Shown here piece by piece: positions 12,701-20,160 of a stretch of 64,000 bases of DNA. Source of the DNA: Sthenelais limicola (taxonomy: Eukaryota > Annelida > Polychaeta > Phyllodocida > Sigalionidae); contig OW804096.1 in the NCBI GenBank assembly GCA_942159475.1, positions 37,571,744-37,635,743 on the forward strand. Reading direction: 5' to 3'. The notes below the pieces were generated by a model. The model saw nothing but the letters and a program-made list of their open reading frames with translations, was not told the DNA's origin and searched no databases. Every line of letters begins with the position of its first letter. The first letter of the stretch is position 1. A program made the position numbers and the translations under genes.

Positions 12701-15700
12701 ACGGCCGACATGTCGGCAAATTGTAGTTTAAATCACCAACATATCGGCCGACTTATCGGCCGACAAAGTTCATTATGCGCAAAGTGGAAGAGCAATTTAA
12801 ACTGGAGAAAGCAATGTCGGTAATGACAGCCGATATTTACGGAATTTACCGATGTTTTTTTAGAATTCATTTCGTCCCCCGAAAAATCGGCCGATAAATG
12901 TAAAAGTCGGCCGACGCGTCGGAAAGCTTGCCGACGTACTACCCGACATTTTTAAATGTCGCTATAGTAAGTCTATGGAGATCCTCCGACTTCTTTTTCG
13001 ATTTGTCGGTAGTTGCATACCGCTTTCCATAGTATTCTACTAAATTAAAAGGTGGATAATATGTTCATCATGATTTTTGACATGGCGCAGGTGGAGGTAT
13101 TTTATCTTTATTTGTATCATTCCCATTTTATGTTGATTTCATTCTTAGTTATATAACTGAAAAATTGAACCGAAAAGGCGATATCCTTTATAAAGGATAT
13201 CGCCTTTTCTGTTCGTTCTTGACGGTTTGTGTGTGAAGTATAATTAAGACACATCTCGTTGAGAAAGAACTATTATATGGATGTTTAATATATATACATA
13301 AAAAGGATCCACCCACTAAGATTTTTTTAATCAGACACAACGCTGGGCTTGGATTTTAAAGTTTCTTAATTATTATTTTTTATTTTTTTCGTTTAATAAC
13401 GCCTAAGTGCTAGGCTCTTATAGATTTTACTGTTACTCTAGTATCTGTATCGAAATCGAAGGTATATAAAATGTCTTTGTTATCTGATTAATATAATTAG
13501 CAAAATATTCTGTTACTTTTTGTAAGTAAATTCAGCACGTCCTGAGAATAGTGCAACTGTTACATAATGTTCTATTGCTGAATAAAAATCTTTAAAAATA
13601 AAATAATACAGGACGGTACTGACCATAAGAAATATTGCGAACATTATTTTCATGCAAAAAACATACATAAATATTTATTAGGTGTCCTGATGTTTACCAT
13701 CATTAGAATCAGCTTGACCTCATCTTTACAAATATGAATAAAAGATCGACTTGTAACTAATTTTTTTCTGTAACACATCCCATATATTAGTTTGGATGGA
13801 TTCTGAAAGAAAGATTCCTTTACAGAAACTTCAATTTATATCAGGGACTTTCTGAATGTCCATGAAATAAGATATAGAATGTGAGCTATGTCTATATTAA
13901 ATATAGTCATTTAATTCATATGAAAACACAGGGTGGGAATTAAATCAGTGTGAGCAGTATTTTGGGGTTAATATGGACGTGGGCTTATGTCGTTTAGCTT
14001 TGTGTATAGGGGTTTCTTTTACTTGGTGTCAGAGTGTCAGAGAATGTAGTGTCAGATATGCGTGACAGTGAGTGTGAATGCCATGTAGGTGAGTGAGCAG
14101 TGGCAGGTATTATGGCCTGTTGTAGCTTCATTGTATTGTATAATTTGATGGTAGTTGTGTCGTGGATTTGGTTTAAACTATTATTTGTGATAAAAGGAAT
14201 GTTTAGGTTATACCGATGAATACATGAGATTCTCAAATAGATCCAATATGCTCCATAGATCCGTTCTGTGGTTCTGATGCTCCCAACGATGTGCTACTGA
14301 CCAGGTGTAAAAGACACATTTATGATGCACTCAGTGAATCACTTTCATTGATATTGCTATGTGAGGGAGAGGGAGGGAGTTACTGAGTAAAAGTTATTCA
14401 TTCATTCATAATCATTATTCATACAAATAAACAGGACATCTAGGTAGAGGTTTAATTTATAAATATTTTATTCTTTATAGGTTGCCACCAATTCTATGCT
14501 TGACTCCAGCCCCACCGATTTATATACATAAATTTGTTACGCATATTTTAACTGCATCTGATGATGCACATTACATCAGGTGCAAAACCAGGTGCAAAAC
14601 TGCTTTTTTTTTAGCGGAGTGCACTTTTGTGACTGGTCAGTGGCACTTTTGCATACACTGGTAGATTTTACAATGCACATCGGGAGTGTCTTATTGGGTA
14701 TTGTGTCAATCTTATACCATCCTGATTTAGGAAAAATGTTTGATTTTGTTGAGAAAAAAAGTTTGCAATTTTCTAGGTGGACAATTATGAATAAAGTAGC
14801 TAAACATACTCCATAGGTTGACCTTAGAAACGCAAGAACACTGTCTTGTGATTTGCCACATGTATTCATACGACTTAAAGCGCTAGACACCTTCAAAATG
14901 ATAACATTCCTAAAAGGAACCTTGTGAATATATAACACTTCAATGCAGACACTGGAAATACTATATTCCATCCTTTTTTTTAAATAATCGAAAAATGTAT
15001 GAGACTTGATTCGTCAACATAAGCATGATGCCTATGGAATCGTGCTTATGTGGACGAATCTCGTCCAATAAATTTTCGATCATTGCCAGCTCATCCCATT
15101 CTCTCCATTTATAGGTGGAATATGGAATGGAGTCTGAACCTTATATTATGTTTTATAGGTAGAATATGAGACGATGTATGAACCTTATATTATGGCATGG
15201 AAAGAAGAACTTCCTCCCTATGATGAAAGGTTTACTTATGGTTCCTGGAATAAATGTAGCTTCATTTTTACACTATATGCTAAAAGGTAAAATAACTAAT
15301 GTATTTCCATGCTTCATGTATCTTTAAGTCTTATAACTATTGAAATTAAGTTCTTATGTGAAGTTTTATGAACTCACTGAGTTAAGAGCTAAATATTACA
15401 ACTACAAATGTACTTTATACATCTTTTATTCAAGATTCAAGTTTGTAGTGTATCCCGAGCATTTTGTACTGCATTATCCCCACATAAGTTTGGAACATTC
15501 GCGACAAAAAGTATACACAAAGTACAAAAGGTATAAGTGATGTTTACGGAAACTATATTGCTGTAAAGAATATCCATTTGGATACTTTTTGTATATTTTG
15601 CAATTATATCTTAATAATGACCATAGGGAAATTTTCTAATAACTTAAAATATCATTCTTCCTTATACTACTGAAATGAATAATCATTTTCTTCATGTTTT

Positions 15701-15784
15701 TATAGGTGCATCAGGAAGGTGAAGCATGAAGTGAAGAAAGCCAGCAAAGGTTCATTTATTGTCACTAACAGGACATCAGGGTAG
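605..15784 (+). CDS. GT49 glycosyltransferase gene (LARGE/B4GAT1-like), 3' part, six exons
   Basis: Six exons (605-745, 4095-4207, 4336-4408, 15159-15286, 15435-15530, 15706-15784) join in consistent phase with GT-AG borders to give 209 codons ending in TAG. The joined protein matches the order of the GT49 domain. It has a hydrophobic strand with a DLD metal-binding motif (VFLLDLDLVPS, residues 21-31), then ALVIAAFE, then EPYI, PPYDERF with a WNK, FVVYPEHFVLHYPH, and a basic C-terminal helix CIRKVKHEVKK. In animals GT49 enzymes are Golgi type II membrane proteins that add glucuronic acid or build matriglycan on alpha-dystroglycan; that role is family knowledge, and the acceptor here is unknown. 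The membrane anchor and N-terminal part lie before the window. The third intron (4409-15158) is swollen by nested transposons. A possible AATAAA lies at 16343. Confidence 0.85.
746..4094. other. GT49 intron
   Basis: A 3.3 kb intron. Apart from the CCCG microsatellite I see no coding sequence or repeat with clear ends. The short open frames in it have no exon borders. Confidence 0.5.
2146..2200. repeat. (CCCG)n microsatellite
   Basis: About 14 uninterrupted CCCG units in otherwise AT-rich DNA. The other strand is (GGGC)n, a sequence able to form G-quadruplexes. Confidence 0.95.
4095..4207 (+). CDS. GT49 exon, ALVIAAFE segment
   Basis: The acceptor TTTCATACAG ends at 4094 and a consensus donor GTGAGT starts at 4208. 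The exon is 113 nt, entering at phase 0 and leaving two bases. It encodes ALVIAAFEIRTN and then a KLELLRILKKG stretch. This corresponds to the 'ALIVPAFE ... KAELLSML' stretch of LARGE-type enzymes. Confidence 0.85.
4336..4408 (+). CDS. GT49 exon, TDYIRWPNATEPYI segment
   Basis: The acceptor TTTTTTCTCCAG ends at 4335 and a consensus donor GTAAGT starts at 4409. The exon is 73 nt: one base completes the previous codon (AAA, Lys), followed by 24 codons to phase 0. RATDYIRWPNATEPYI aligns with the family stretch 'TNFAKWRTATTPYRV'. Confidence 0.85.
4491..4720. mobile_element. MITE-like inverted repeat in array unit 1
   Basis: The left end reads ACTACTTCCCGCTACCTCC. The right end, reverse complemented, reads ACTACTCCCCGCTACTTCTC. 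The interior holds CAAACATGTTTG, a perfect short palindrome. It splits the first acceptor-exon unit, next to a family B copy. Confidence 0.5.
4726..5127. mobile_element. MITE family B, full copy
   Basis: The left end is TGTGATGTGTTTCAGGAAAA, followed by TGAGTCATAAGTCGC. The right end is the reverse complement (GACTCATTTTCCTGAAACAC, then ATCACA). It is about 400 bp with inverted ends of about 40 bp and no coding capacity. Confidence 0.85.
5711..5790. repeat. 12-bp minisatellite GGGGCTGTCAGT
   Basis: Five to six imperfect units of GGGGCTGTCAGT in tandem, decaying at both edges. Confidence 0.85.
5841..5945. mobile_element. MITE family D, half copy
   Basis: Contains the family D end TAGAATGGAACTCGCC, then AATAATCGAAAATTTAT, then CATCCACATAAGCACTCTGCC. 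It runs into family B-like sequence (CCAACGATCTTAACATTTAG). Only one arm of the hairpin is kept. Confidence 0.55.
6566..6672. mobile_element. MITE family B, one-end fragment
   Basis: Has the B left end TGTGACGTGTTTCACAAAAA followed by TGAGTCACTAGTCG. The other end is missing. Confidence 0.6.
6738..6745. repeat. 8-bp target duplication AGTATTCT, left
   Basis: Identical to 13031-13038. Both abut the inverted ends of the element 6746-13030. Confidence 0.8.
7023..7222. mobile_element. small MITE inside the 8-bp-TSD transposon
   Basis: The inverted ends are AAAAAATTAAG and CTTAATTTTTTA. Deeper arms pair (GCCAA...ATGATGAA...TGGAATTGCTC with GAGCAATTCCA...TTCGTCATTTGGCC). About 200 bp, no coding capacity. 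Confidence 0.55.
7858..8228. mobile_element. MITE family A, long variant
   Basis: The ends GGGTCAGGTCGCCCAGAAAT and ATTTCTAGGCGACCTGACCC are inverted repeats of each other and are flanked by ATAT on both sides. At 371 bp it is longer than the usual 235 bp, and the terminal bases GGTCGCC replace GATTTTC. The retroelement inserted 13 bp beyond its right end. Confidence 0.7.
8234..8241. repeat. 8-bp target duplication TAATGTAT, left
   Basis: Matches TAATGTAT at 12661-12668, on the far side of the whole retroelement composite, and abuts the 3' end of the element. Confidence 0.65.
8433..11933 (-). CDS. R2-like retrotransposon polyprotein: zinc finger, reverse transcriptase, restriction-like endonuclease
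   Basis: An intact 1166-codon frame. It has an N-terminal C2HC-type finger (CGCGKVCKNEVGLKIHRTKMGC region, about 76-97) and a basic coiled region (about 235-300). The reverse transcriptase has APGPNGVPY (384-392), catalytic IWLDLANAYGS (512-522) and FMDD (615-618, in place of YxDD). A CCHC knuckle C-x2-C-x7-H-x4-C lies at 952-968, and a PD-(D/E)xK endonuclease near the C-terminus has RPDIVLW (1056-1062) and VELTVPWE (1072-1079). Such proteins nick a target site and prime reverse transcription on it. The N-terminal finger plus C-terminal endonuclease places it near R2, NeSL and Hero rather than the APE-type LINEs. The start is the first Met of the open frame. No internal stop or frameshift, so it may be active. 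Confidence 0.9.
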   Translation of the reverse strand: MTAGNRPTTGVQWPGRSAYNSSDGDPYTQAMDRYIEIYPQGRARAGEDDRPQADTHGVERNQPRTMRQTTDSSRICGCGKVCKNEVGLKIHRTKMGCSTRVTQTQRTEISGETEEEMGQETHHSAQSLQVDESRDSGSRETSYPAGENNNRPLEMEEGANSTMSTKARINWPATSDKKEWENFDDDVAKVLGTTLAGNVDRKVKSISTIIHTMGLDRFGESPKSSGGPPSKSQSQENRREKTIRKLRKELRGYRKLYLKASEEEKDGLRQLRDEARNQIKSLRRAENKRKNRKERMKRQGQFTANPFGFVKKLLGDKRSGRLDCPKEEVEGHLRKTHSDPDREQGLEDHPKLMNPDEPTHALDCSEPKLSEVNAILKKARTSSAPGPNGVPYRVYKNCPRIVKELWKAMKVIWKRGQLPAEWLKAEGCFIPKEERSSSLGQFRTISLLNVEGKLFLAVLAKRMMAYLLGNKYIDTSVQKGGVPGVPGCLEHTGVLTKIISEIKKNKGDLAVIWLDLANAYGSIPHKLVDLTLAKYHIPEKIRGLLKHYFDNFIMRFTVADYTTDWQRLEVGIVTGCTISVVLFSIAMNLIVKSAEKKSRGPVLESGVIQPPTRAFMDDMTITAKSVVEGRWMLEDLTELIHWARMKFKPSKSRSVVLKWGKVQDRFKFRIADAIIPTLSEAPVKSLGKWFKDTLVDKDSIDEMIQKAMQWMDTIEKSGLPGRYKAWCYQHGVLPRMTWPLLMYEVPMTRVESLERLFNHHLRRWLGVPKSFSSIGLYSRSSKLQLPLMSITEEFKVTKARQALMFRDSEDTMVREARIDVRTGRKWRASTAIEDAESRLRHKEIIGTVATGRLGFGSIPRASWTTASKRGKRELILKEVRLTEEEARVTKAVGMSQQGQSTRWEQARPRSMSWKDIWKMDGYKLSFLLRSVYDVLPSPSNLRIWGLAEDPNCKLCGRPANLEHVLSACNVALTGGRYTWRHDQVLREICAALDLHRRKKRKIEKGPKFINFVRGGTKGSSNRPPSGILATANDWQMQADVSGRSTFPRQVAITTLRPDIVLWSPGTRQVVLVELTVPWETRLEEAHERKREKYQGLVEACLGNNWKAWNFPVEVGCRGFASNSLWKTLGFLGLTGTDRKKLVGVVGRRAEEASCWIWRKREEPWKS
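12016..12659 (-). mobile_element. 3'-end copy of the R2-like element (upstream direct repeat)
   Basis: Repeats 8242-8885. It encodes residues about 1017-1166 of the polyprotein (endonuclease part) and the roughly 190-bp 3' UTR. Divergence starts abruptly after GCTGCCTTT, where the flank GTAATGTAT begins. It can be read as a 5'-truncated copy or as an LTR-like repeat. Confidence 0.9.
12207..12659 (-). pseudogene. truncated endonuclease fragment of the R2-like polyprotein
   Basis: About 150 codons identical to the C-terminus of the full element, including RPDIVLW and VELTVPWE, with the same stop. It lacks the zinc finger, reverse transcriptase and CCHC knuckle, so it cannot act alone. Confidence 0.85.
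12661..12668. repeat. 8-bp target duplication TAATGTAT, right
   Basis: Partner of 8234-8241, two bases beyond the end of the 644-bp repeat. Confidence 0.65.
13031..13038. repeat. 8-bp target duplication AGTATTCT, right
   Basis: Partner of 6738-6745. Confidence 0.8.
13173..13208. repeat. perfect 36-bp palindrome
   Basis: AAAAGGCGATATCCTTTA is followed at once by its exact reverse complement, with no spacer and no mismatch. No matching copy was noticed elsewhere in the window. Confidence 0.95.
13655..13781. mobile_element. MITE family B, right-end fragment
   Basis: Holds GTTTACCATCATTAGAATC and the decayed end ACTTGTAACTAATTTTTTTC, then TGTAACACATCC. The left part is missing. Confidence 0.6.
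14715..14968. mobile_element. MITE family B, internal fragment
   Basis: A stretch from AGGAAAAATGTTTGATTTTG to CAATGCAGACACTGGAAATA, nearly identical to 33411-33670. It lacks the family ends. Confidence 0.7.
14984..15086. mobile_element. MITE family D, hairpin
   Basis: Arms ATTCGTCAACATAAGCATGATG and its near reverse complement (CGTGCTTATGTGGACGAATC) fold on CCTATGG. Outer TAATCGAAAAAT pairs with AATTTTCGATCA. It adjoins the last acceptor-exon unit. Confidence 0.6.
15159..15286 (+). CDS. GT49 exon, EPYI...PPYDERF segment
   Basis: The acceptor TTTTATAG ends at 15158 and the donor GTAAAA starts at 15287. The exon is 128 nt (42 codons plus two bases). It encodes YEPYIMAWKEELPPYDERF and then TYGSWNKCSFIFTLYAK, matching the family motif 'EPYVV...YDRRFVGFGWNK'. 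Only this copy of the repeated exon start continues into a full exon. Confidence 0.85.
15435..15530 (+). CDS. GT49 exon, FVVYPEHFVLHYPH segment
   Basis: The acceptor TTTTATTCAAG ends at 15434 and the donor GTATAAGT starts at 15531. The exon is 96 nt (1+93+2). It encodes FKFVVYPEHFVLHYPH and then SLEHSRQKVYTKYK, matching the conserved 'VLPNxFxxHxPH' element near the GT49 C-terminus. Confidence 0.85.
15706..15784 (+). CDS. GT49 terminal exon
   Basis: The acceptor TTTTTATAG ends at 15705. One base completes AGG, then 25 codons CIRKVKHEVKKASKG... run to TAG at 15782-15784. It matches the 'YRICLKxLKEEF' helix that ends GT49 domains. A GTAGTA follows GG just before the stop, so a further alternative exon cannot be excluded. 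Confidence 0.75.
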
Positions 15785-17226
15785 TACATTGCAATGTTTG
15801 GTTCTTCCAGTGTGTGCCTCCAGGGGTTCTCCACTAGGTAGTGACGCTGACTCGACGAACGGCAACACTTCCGCTTTTCTCAGGAAAAGAGGCAAAAATG
15901 ACTCCTATAGACCACAGAAACCGTTGCAACCCCCATAATCGTTTTTCGCTTAGCGTCTACTGACTCCTATACTTATTGGCTTGTTCTCCTTATTTTTCCC
16001 GGTGACAAACTTTTTCAGTTAGTGAAATCGTCCTAGATACCATTTCTGTACACTTTTGTTCAGGCGGATTTCTCCGATCGCTCTCACTTGATAAACAGTG
16101 TCTGTAAATATAGGAGCTAATTTTCCAGCAGGCATCGGCATCGACGGCCATCACTCACGGCATGTTGATGTCAAACCTATAGTTCACGCTTATGTCAACA
16201 GGAGCGCCACTCGTCATTCGCACTACAAGCGCTGGGTACTGCTGCACCTAGGAGCAGCAGTACCCAGCTTTTAACAGCAGGGCGTGGGGGGGGTGGGGGG
16301 GGTAGGGTTATATACTATACATTTAAAACAAAATAATCGAGAAATAAATAGGCAAAGAATCAACTCTACTAGCGGACCCACACTCTCCTGGATGACCAAA
16401 GGCCGGCCATGTGTATTGCTGCCATATATAGTATGACCATAAGTGATGTGTTACAAGACAATGAGTTGCAAGTCGCAAAATGCATGATTCAATGTGATTT
16501 ATTCACAAAATCTCTTTGCAGGAATATTCTTACATTTGGTGTCTAACGCCTGAAGTCGTATGGATACAACTTCCAAGTTTCAATACAGTGTTTACATTTT
16601 ATTCACTGATTATAGCTTTGCATTTCTAGGATCATCCTAGTATGTTTAGCTACTTTACTATATGTAATTGTCTGCCCAGAAATATTGCGTACCAAATCTC
16701 AAGCCATTGTGTTGAATATATCCTTGCGTTAAATATATCAATCATGGAATTTAGCATCCGTATTATATACGAGAAGAGCGATTTCTACAAAAAGAGGTAG
16801 AAATGGGGTTTCTTTAGGTAGAAAAGAAGGGTTTCTTTGTCTCACATGTTGTTGGAAATTGTTGTCCAAAATGTCCGTCCACCCTCTCTGGAGGAAGTCG
16901 TATCCCAATGGACACACATACTGCGATATGTTACGCCAAAACAGCGTTTTCCCACTCTGACCGCTATATTCGCTCTCCCTGCGCTATCACACCTTGCCTT
17001 CCTACCCGCTCGGGACAAGTGTGGCCGCTATATATATAGGGTTGGTATATGTGGTATATGTGGTTTGTGAAGGTATCTGGGGTGGAAATGTGATTTTAAA
17101 GCCTTTATCAAATTGGGATCTACACACCCTATTTATAGCCTGGGAAAGCCCCTGTGAGATACTACGTCATTTCCCATAAGCTTGATACGAGCTACTACCT
17201 CCCTTCCAGGGGGACCCAACCTCATG
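15785..17226. other. intergenic region after the GT49 gene
   Basis: Includes the presumed 3' UTR with a possible AATAAA at 16343, a G-run near 16287-16308 and a family B piece. No exon was recognised. Confidence 0.4.
16443..16740. mobile_element. MITE family B, copy with decayed right end
   Basis: Begins GTGATGTGTTACAAGACAAT, then GAGTTGCAAGTCGCAAAA, with interior CACAAAATCTCTTTGCAGG as in other copies. The right inverted end is not recognisable. Confidence 0.6.
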
Positions 17227-17555
17227 CAGAGGAGTGGGAGAGGGTGGGGGTATTGGAGTGGGGGAGGGAGAAGGTGTAGGAGGGGAGAGTGAAGAAAAGG
17301 GAGAGGGTGGGGAAATAGGAGAGGGGAGGGGGAGGGGAGGGGGAGGGAAAGAAAAGGGGGAAGGAAAAGAGGGGAGGGAGAAGATGTAGAGGAATGGAGA
17401 GAGGGGAATGAGAGAAAGCGAGGAGAGGGAGCATGAGGAAGAGGGGAGGGACGGGGGGAATTGGAGACGGGGTTGGGAGAGAAAAACAGGTATGAAAGAC
17501 AGACAAGAGGCGGAGGGAAAAGAGGGACAGGGGGAAGTGCGGGGAGGGAGGGGGA
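17227..17555. repeat. polypurine tract
   Basis: About 330 bp that is almost all G and A on the + strand (GGGAGGGG, GAGGGGA, GGAGAGG words). Open frames across it on both strands are compositional artefacts. Confidence 0.9.
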
Positions 17556-18500
17556 CCGTCCGTCTTTTGCGTTATCCCTTGTGCCACGTAGAACTAATAT
17601 TATGAAATGCACAAAATGCACTACACAATTTCATCCCATTTCTAGGGATATTTCTGAGCGTATAGGGAAGTCGTCATAGATTTTGGCGGGTCCTCCAAAT
17701 ATAAATGCGAGCATTTATTAAGCCCTATAGCAAAAACCCTCTAAAATCTTGGTCAAATGACAAAAAGGACTAAACAAAAATTGGAAAAGAACTAAATAAA
17801 ATCTTTCGTTTTTCACCGATGTTAGCTGATAGTGAAACTTTAATGGAACCCTTTTCAGTTGGTTGCCATAGCGATATGGGGTGCCCTAGAACTTGCAGCT
17901 AAATTCCCTGTTTTTAGCAATCTGGCCTTCTTTACGGAACGATATTCGCTGATGCAACAGTATAAACTTTTAGCGAAATTGTAACGATATGGATTTTACT
18001 TGACGATACCTCATAGTTACAAATAGTTACCAATCGAAAACTTTATGAAGTAAAAACTTTTTAGGTGAGAACGCAGTTTTAATTCATGCTGATATTATTT
18101 GTGTGTGGGAGGGGGATGGCAAAGATAAAATATAACAATGGCTGTGTCCCCTTTCATGAAATAATTTATTGATTAGCTCATTTGGGAAAAACTGCAGCAA
18201 ACCATTCCTTCATAATATATTCATTTTTATCCAGAAAATCTCCATACAATGTCTTCCATGTATAGAATCATCTCTGTCCAATGAGAGAAAATCTTACCCA
18301 GTTTCTCGACTATAACAAAATAAACAATAATTATAATTTCTCCCATTCTTACTCTATACATGTTGTCGGATCCATAACACCAAGAAATTGTCATATTCAT
18401 AATATGTTCCTTGCTTTAATAAACACTGCTTTGGTAAGTGTGTGTGTGTCAGTGGCAACATTGTTTTCCCTTCTTTGTAATTGCATGGTTTACATCCACA

Positions 18501-18600
18501 TGTGATGTGACACTGGAAAATGACCCTAATTAAAGTCGCAAAAATGATATTTCTTTTAATCTTAGCTCATGGGAATTGTATTTGAGTGTAAAAGCTAGAA
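18501..18600. mobile_element. MITE family B, left-end fragment
   Basis: TGTGATGTGACACTGGAAAA, then TTAAAGTCGCAAAAATGATA. The rest is diverged or missing. Confidence 0.5.
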
Positions 18601-19331
18601 AACATGTTAAGTTCAATATGGAATATTAAACAGCGATCTCATATAGTCTGTTACATGATTCCATGAAACAAGGCTTCATATTTCCCATCATGCATTTGTT
18701 TTTTATATACCATTTACACAAGCTACGATATTGGTGATAAAACCCTTACAATCATTTATAAAAATTGTGTTAAATATTTGTGTGTCAGATTTTAACTGAA
18801 TCAATCCCAGCATGCACTTTAGAGACATGCAAATCTTCTATTGCCAAACAGTGCTTTCTACCCATCAACCAACCACCTTCTGCAAGGCAAACCAGCTCAA
18901 GTGACTAACAGAACAATCAATAACACATTTTCTGGTGCAATGGATCCTTTATGTCATCTAATTAAATCCTGTTCCTTCAATTCTTCAACATAAACAGAAG
19001 CAATCCAATTAAGTTCAGGGAACATACATTCAAATTTGAGAAAGAAAAAAAATCAGCTAATTTGCATACACCAGGTTAGGGCAAACTTATAGATGAAAAC
19101 AGCTGAATGACATCACAGATAAGTAACAAATAATTACTTAATAAAATATTTACAAATTGATTTAGAAGTAGTAGTAATAATAAGGAACTTGTACATATAT
19201 ATGGCTCCATAAGGATGGTAGATGACTGTGCATCGATCCATTCTGGTAGATAATAATATTCAGTCTTGAGACTCACGGACACATGTGTTAACCATTGTAC
19301 AACACTCACCACCATTGGTGAATCAATAATA

Positions 19332-19689
19332 TGTGATGTGCTCCAGAAATATGAGTGAAATCCTTAAGGAATCGGAATATTTAGGAAATCGAAAAAGTAT
19401 TTCTATAGTTCATGTTTGATTATTGTTTGAAAAAACAAGTTTGCAATATTTCTGAGTGAACAATTACTAGTAAAGCAGCTAAATATACTCCATAGGTTGA
19501 AGTTAGTATTGCACTGATACATTTAAAAGACTGTCTCAAGATCTAATATGTGTATTCATTATTCATACAGCTTATAAGCACCAGATACCCATAACATGGA
19601 AACATTCCTGCAAAGAGATCTTGTGAATAAAACACTTTGAAAAATATAAATTTTGTGACTCCTGACTCATTTTTCTGGAACACATCACA
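19332..19689. mobile_element. MITE family B, full copy
   Basis: Ends TGTGATGTGCTCCAGAAATA and TTTTTCTGGAACACATCACA. Interior CAATTACTAGTAAAGCAGC as in the other copies. Confidence 0.8.
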
Positions 19690-20088
19690 TTTATCAATTA
19701 ATAATTAACATACATCCCATTCAACAGCACAATGCAAAAATCTTATTCTAATAAATATTACAACGGACATGTACAGATTACATAGATCAAAACTTTACAT
19801 ATATCGTAAACAAATTATTTATAATATAGTTGATCAACAATAAAAAGGGTTTTGATCAATATTCACTTTCGCACGCATTACTTGATTCAAACATGATATA
19901 CAAAATTGTAAATTAAAACATTCTGCAGGCAGTACACAAATGAAATTTCAGCATACAAAAATATTCGGTCAAGTTGCAGTTTCAGCTAAATAGGAAAATA
20001 GTTTGTTCTTCCTGCTATTGTTCACCTAGAATATAGCTTTATATTAACAACTTAATGGGACCTGGTTGGGAACCACTGGTGTTCAGCA

Positions 20089-20160
20089 GCCTGGATAGCT
20101 CAGTTAGAAGAGCATTGATATGGAAAACCAAAGGTCCCGGGTTTGGTTCATAGACTAGAC
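20089..20160 (+). repeat. tRNA-derived SINE head
   Basis: GCCTGGATAGCTCAGTTAGA followed by AGAGC gives an A box, and GGTCCCGGGTTTGGTTC a B box, at tRNA spacing. The stems pair poorly, so this is a SINE head or tRNA relic rather than a working tRNA. Confidence 0.6.

Larger units (their letters stand above)
6746..13030. mobile_element. DNA transposon with 8-bp TSD (hAT-like, non-autonomous), host of the retroelement
   Basis: The left end ATGGAAAGTAGGATGCAAC and the reverse-complemented right end ATGGAAAGCGGTATGCAAC match at 16 of 19 positions. Both are flanked by AGTATTCT. Both subterminal zones carry many GTCGGTA and CGGCCGA(T/C) motifs. Removing the retroelement 8242-12659 leaves about 1.86 kb without a transposase reading frame. 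An 8-bp TSD fits hAT, P, Merlin or Zisupton; the tip is not the usual hAT CAGGG, so the superfamily is open. Confidence 0.7.
5343..15112. mobile_element. 9.8 kb block of nested insertions splitting an array unit
   Basis: Array unit 6 breaks off at ...GTCTTAT (5342), and a unit-like tail resumes just before the unit at 15115. Everything between is therefore inserted DNA. It contains a minisatellite, family D pieces, family B pieces, the 8-bp-TSD transposon 6746-13030 with its retroelement, and pairs of related blocks (about 6120-6320 with 14230-14400). The outer parts (5343-6737, 13039-15112) may be the arms of one large element; its ends were not resolved. Confidence 0.5.
4464..15158 (+). repeat. 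interrupted tandem array of 44-nt acceptor-plus-exon-start units
   Basis: Units begin at 4464, 5143, 5178, 5213, 5257, 5301 and 15115, directly followed by the real exon at 15159. A typical unit is 44 nt and reads GTGGAATATGGRATGGAG... ending in TTTTATAG. Its first 36 nt repeat the first 12 codons of the exon (VEYGMESEPYIM or VEYETVYDPYIM against the real VEYETMYEPYIM), and its last 8 nt repeat the acceptor. Two units (5143, 5178) are shortened to 35 nt. The first unit is split by insertions at 4491-5127 and the sixth by the block at about 5343-15112. The array is therefore older than those insertions. Confidence 0.8.

Noticed and set aside
20089..20160. Functional tRNA gene
   Set aside because: A and B boxes are present but the acceptor and T stems do not pair well and no terminator follows; a SINE head is more likely.
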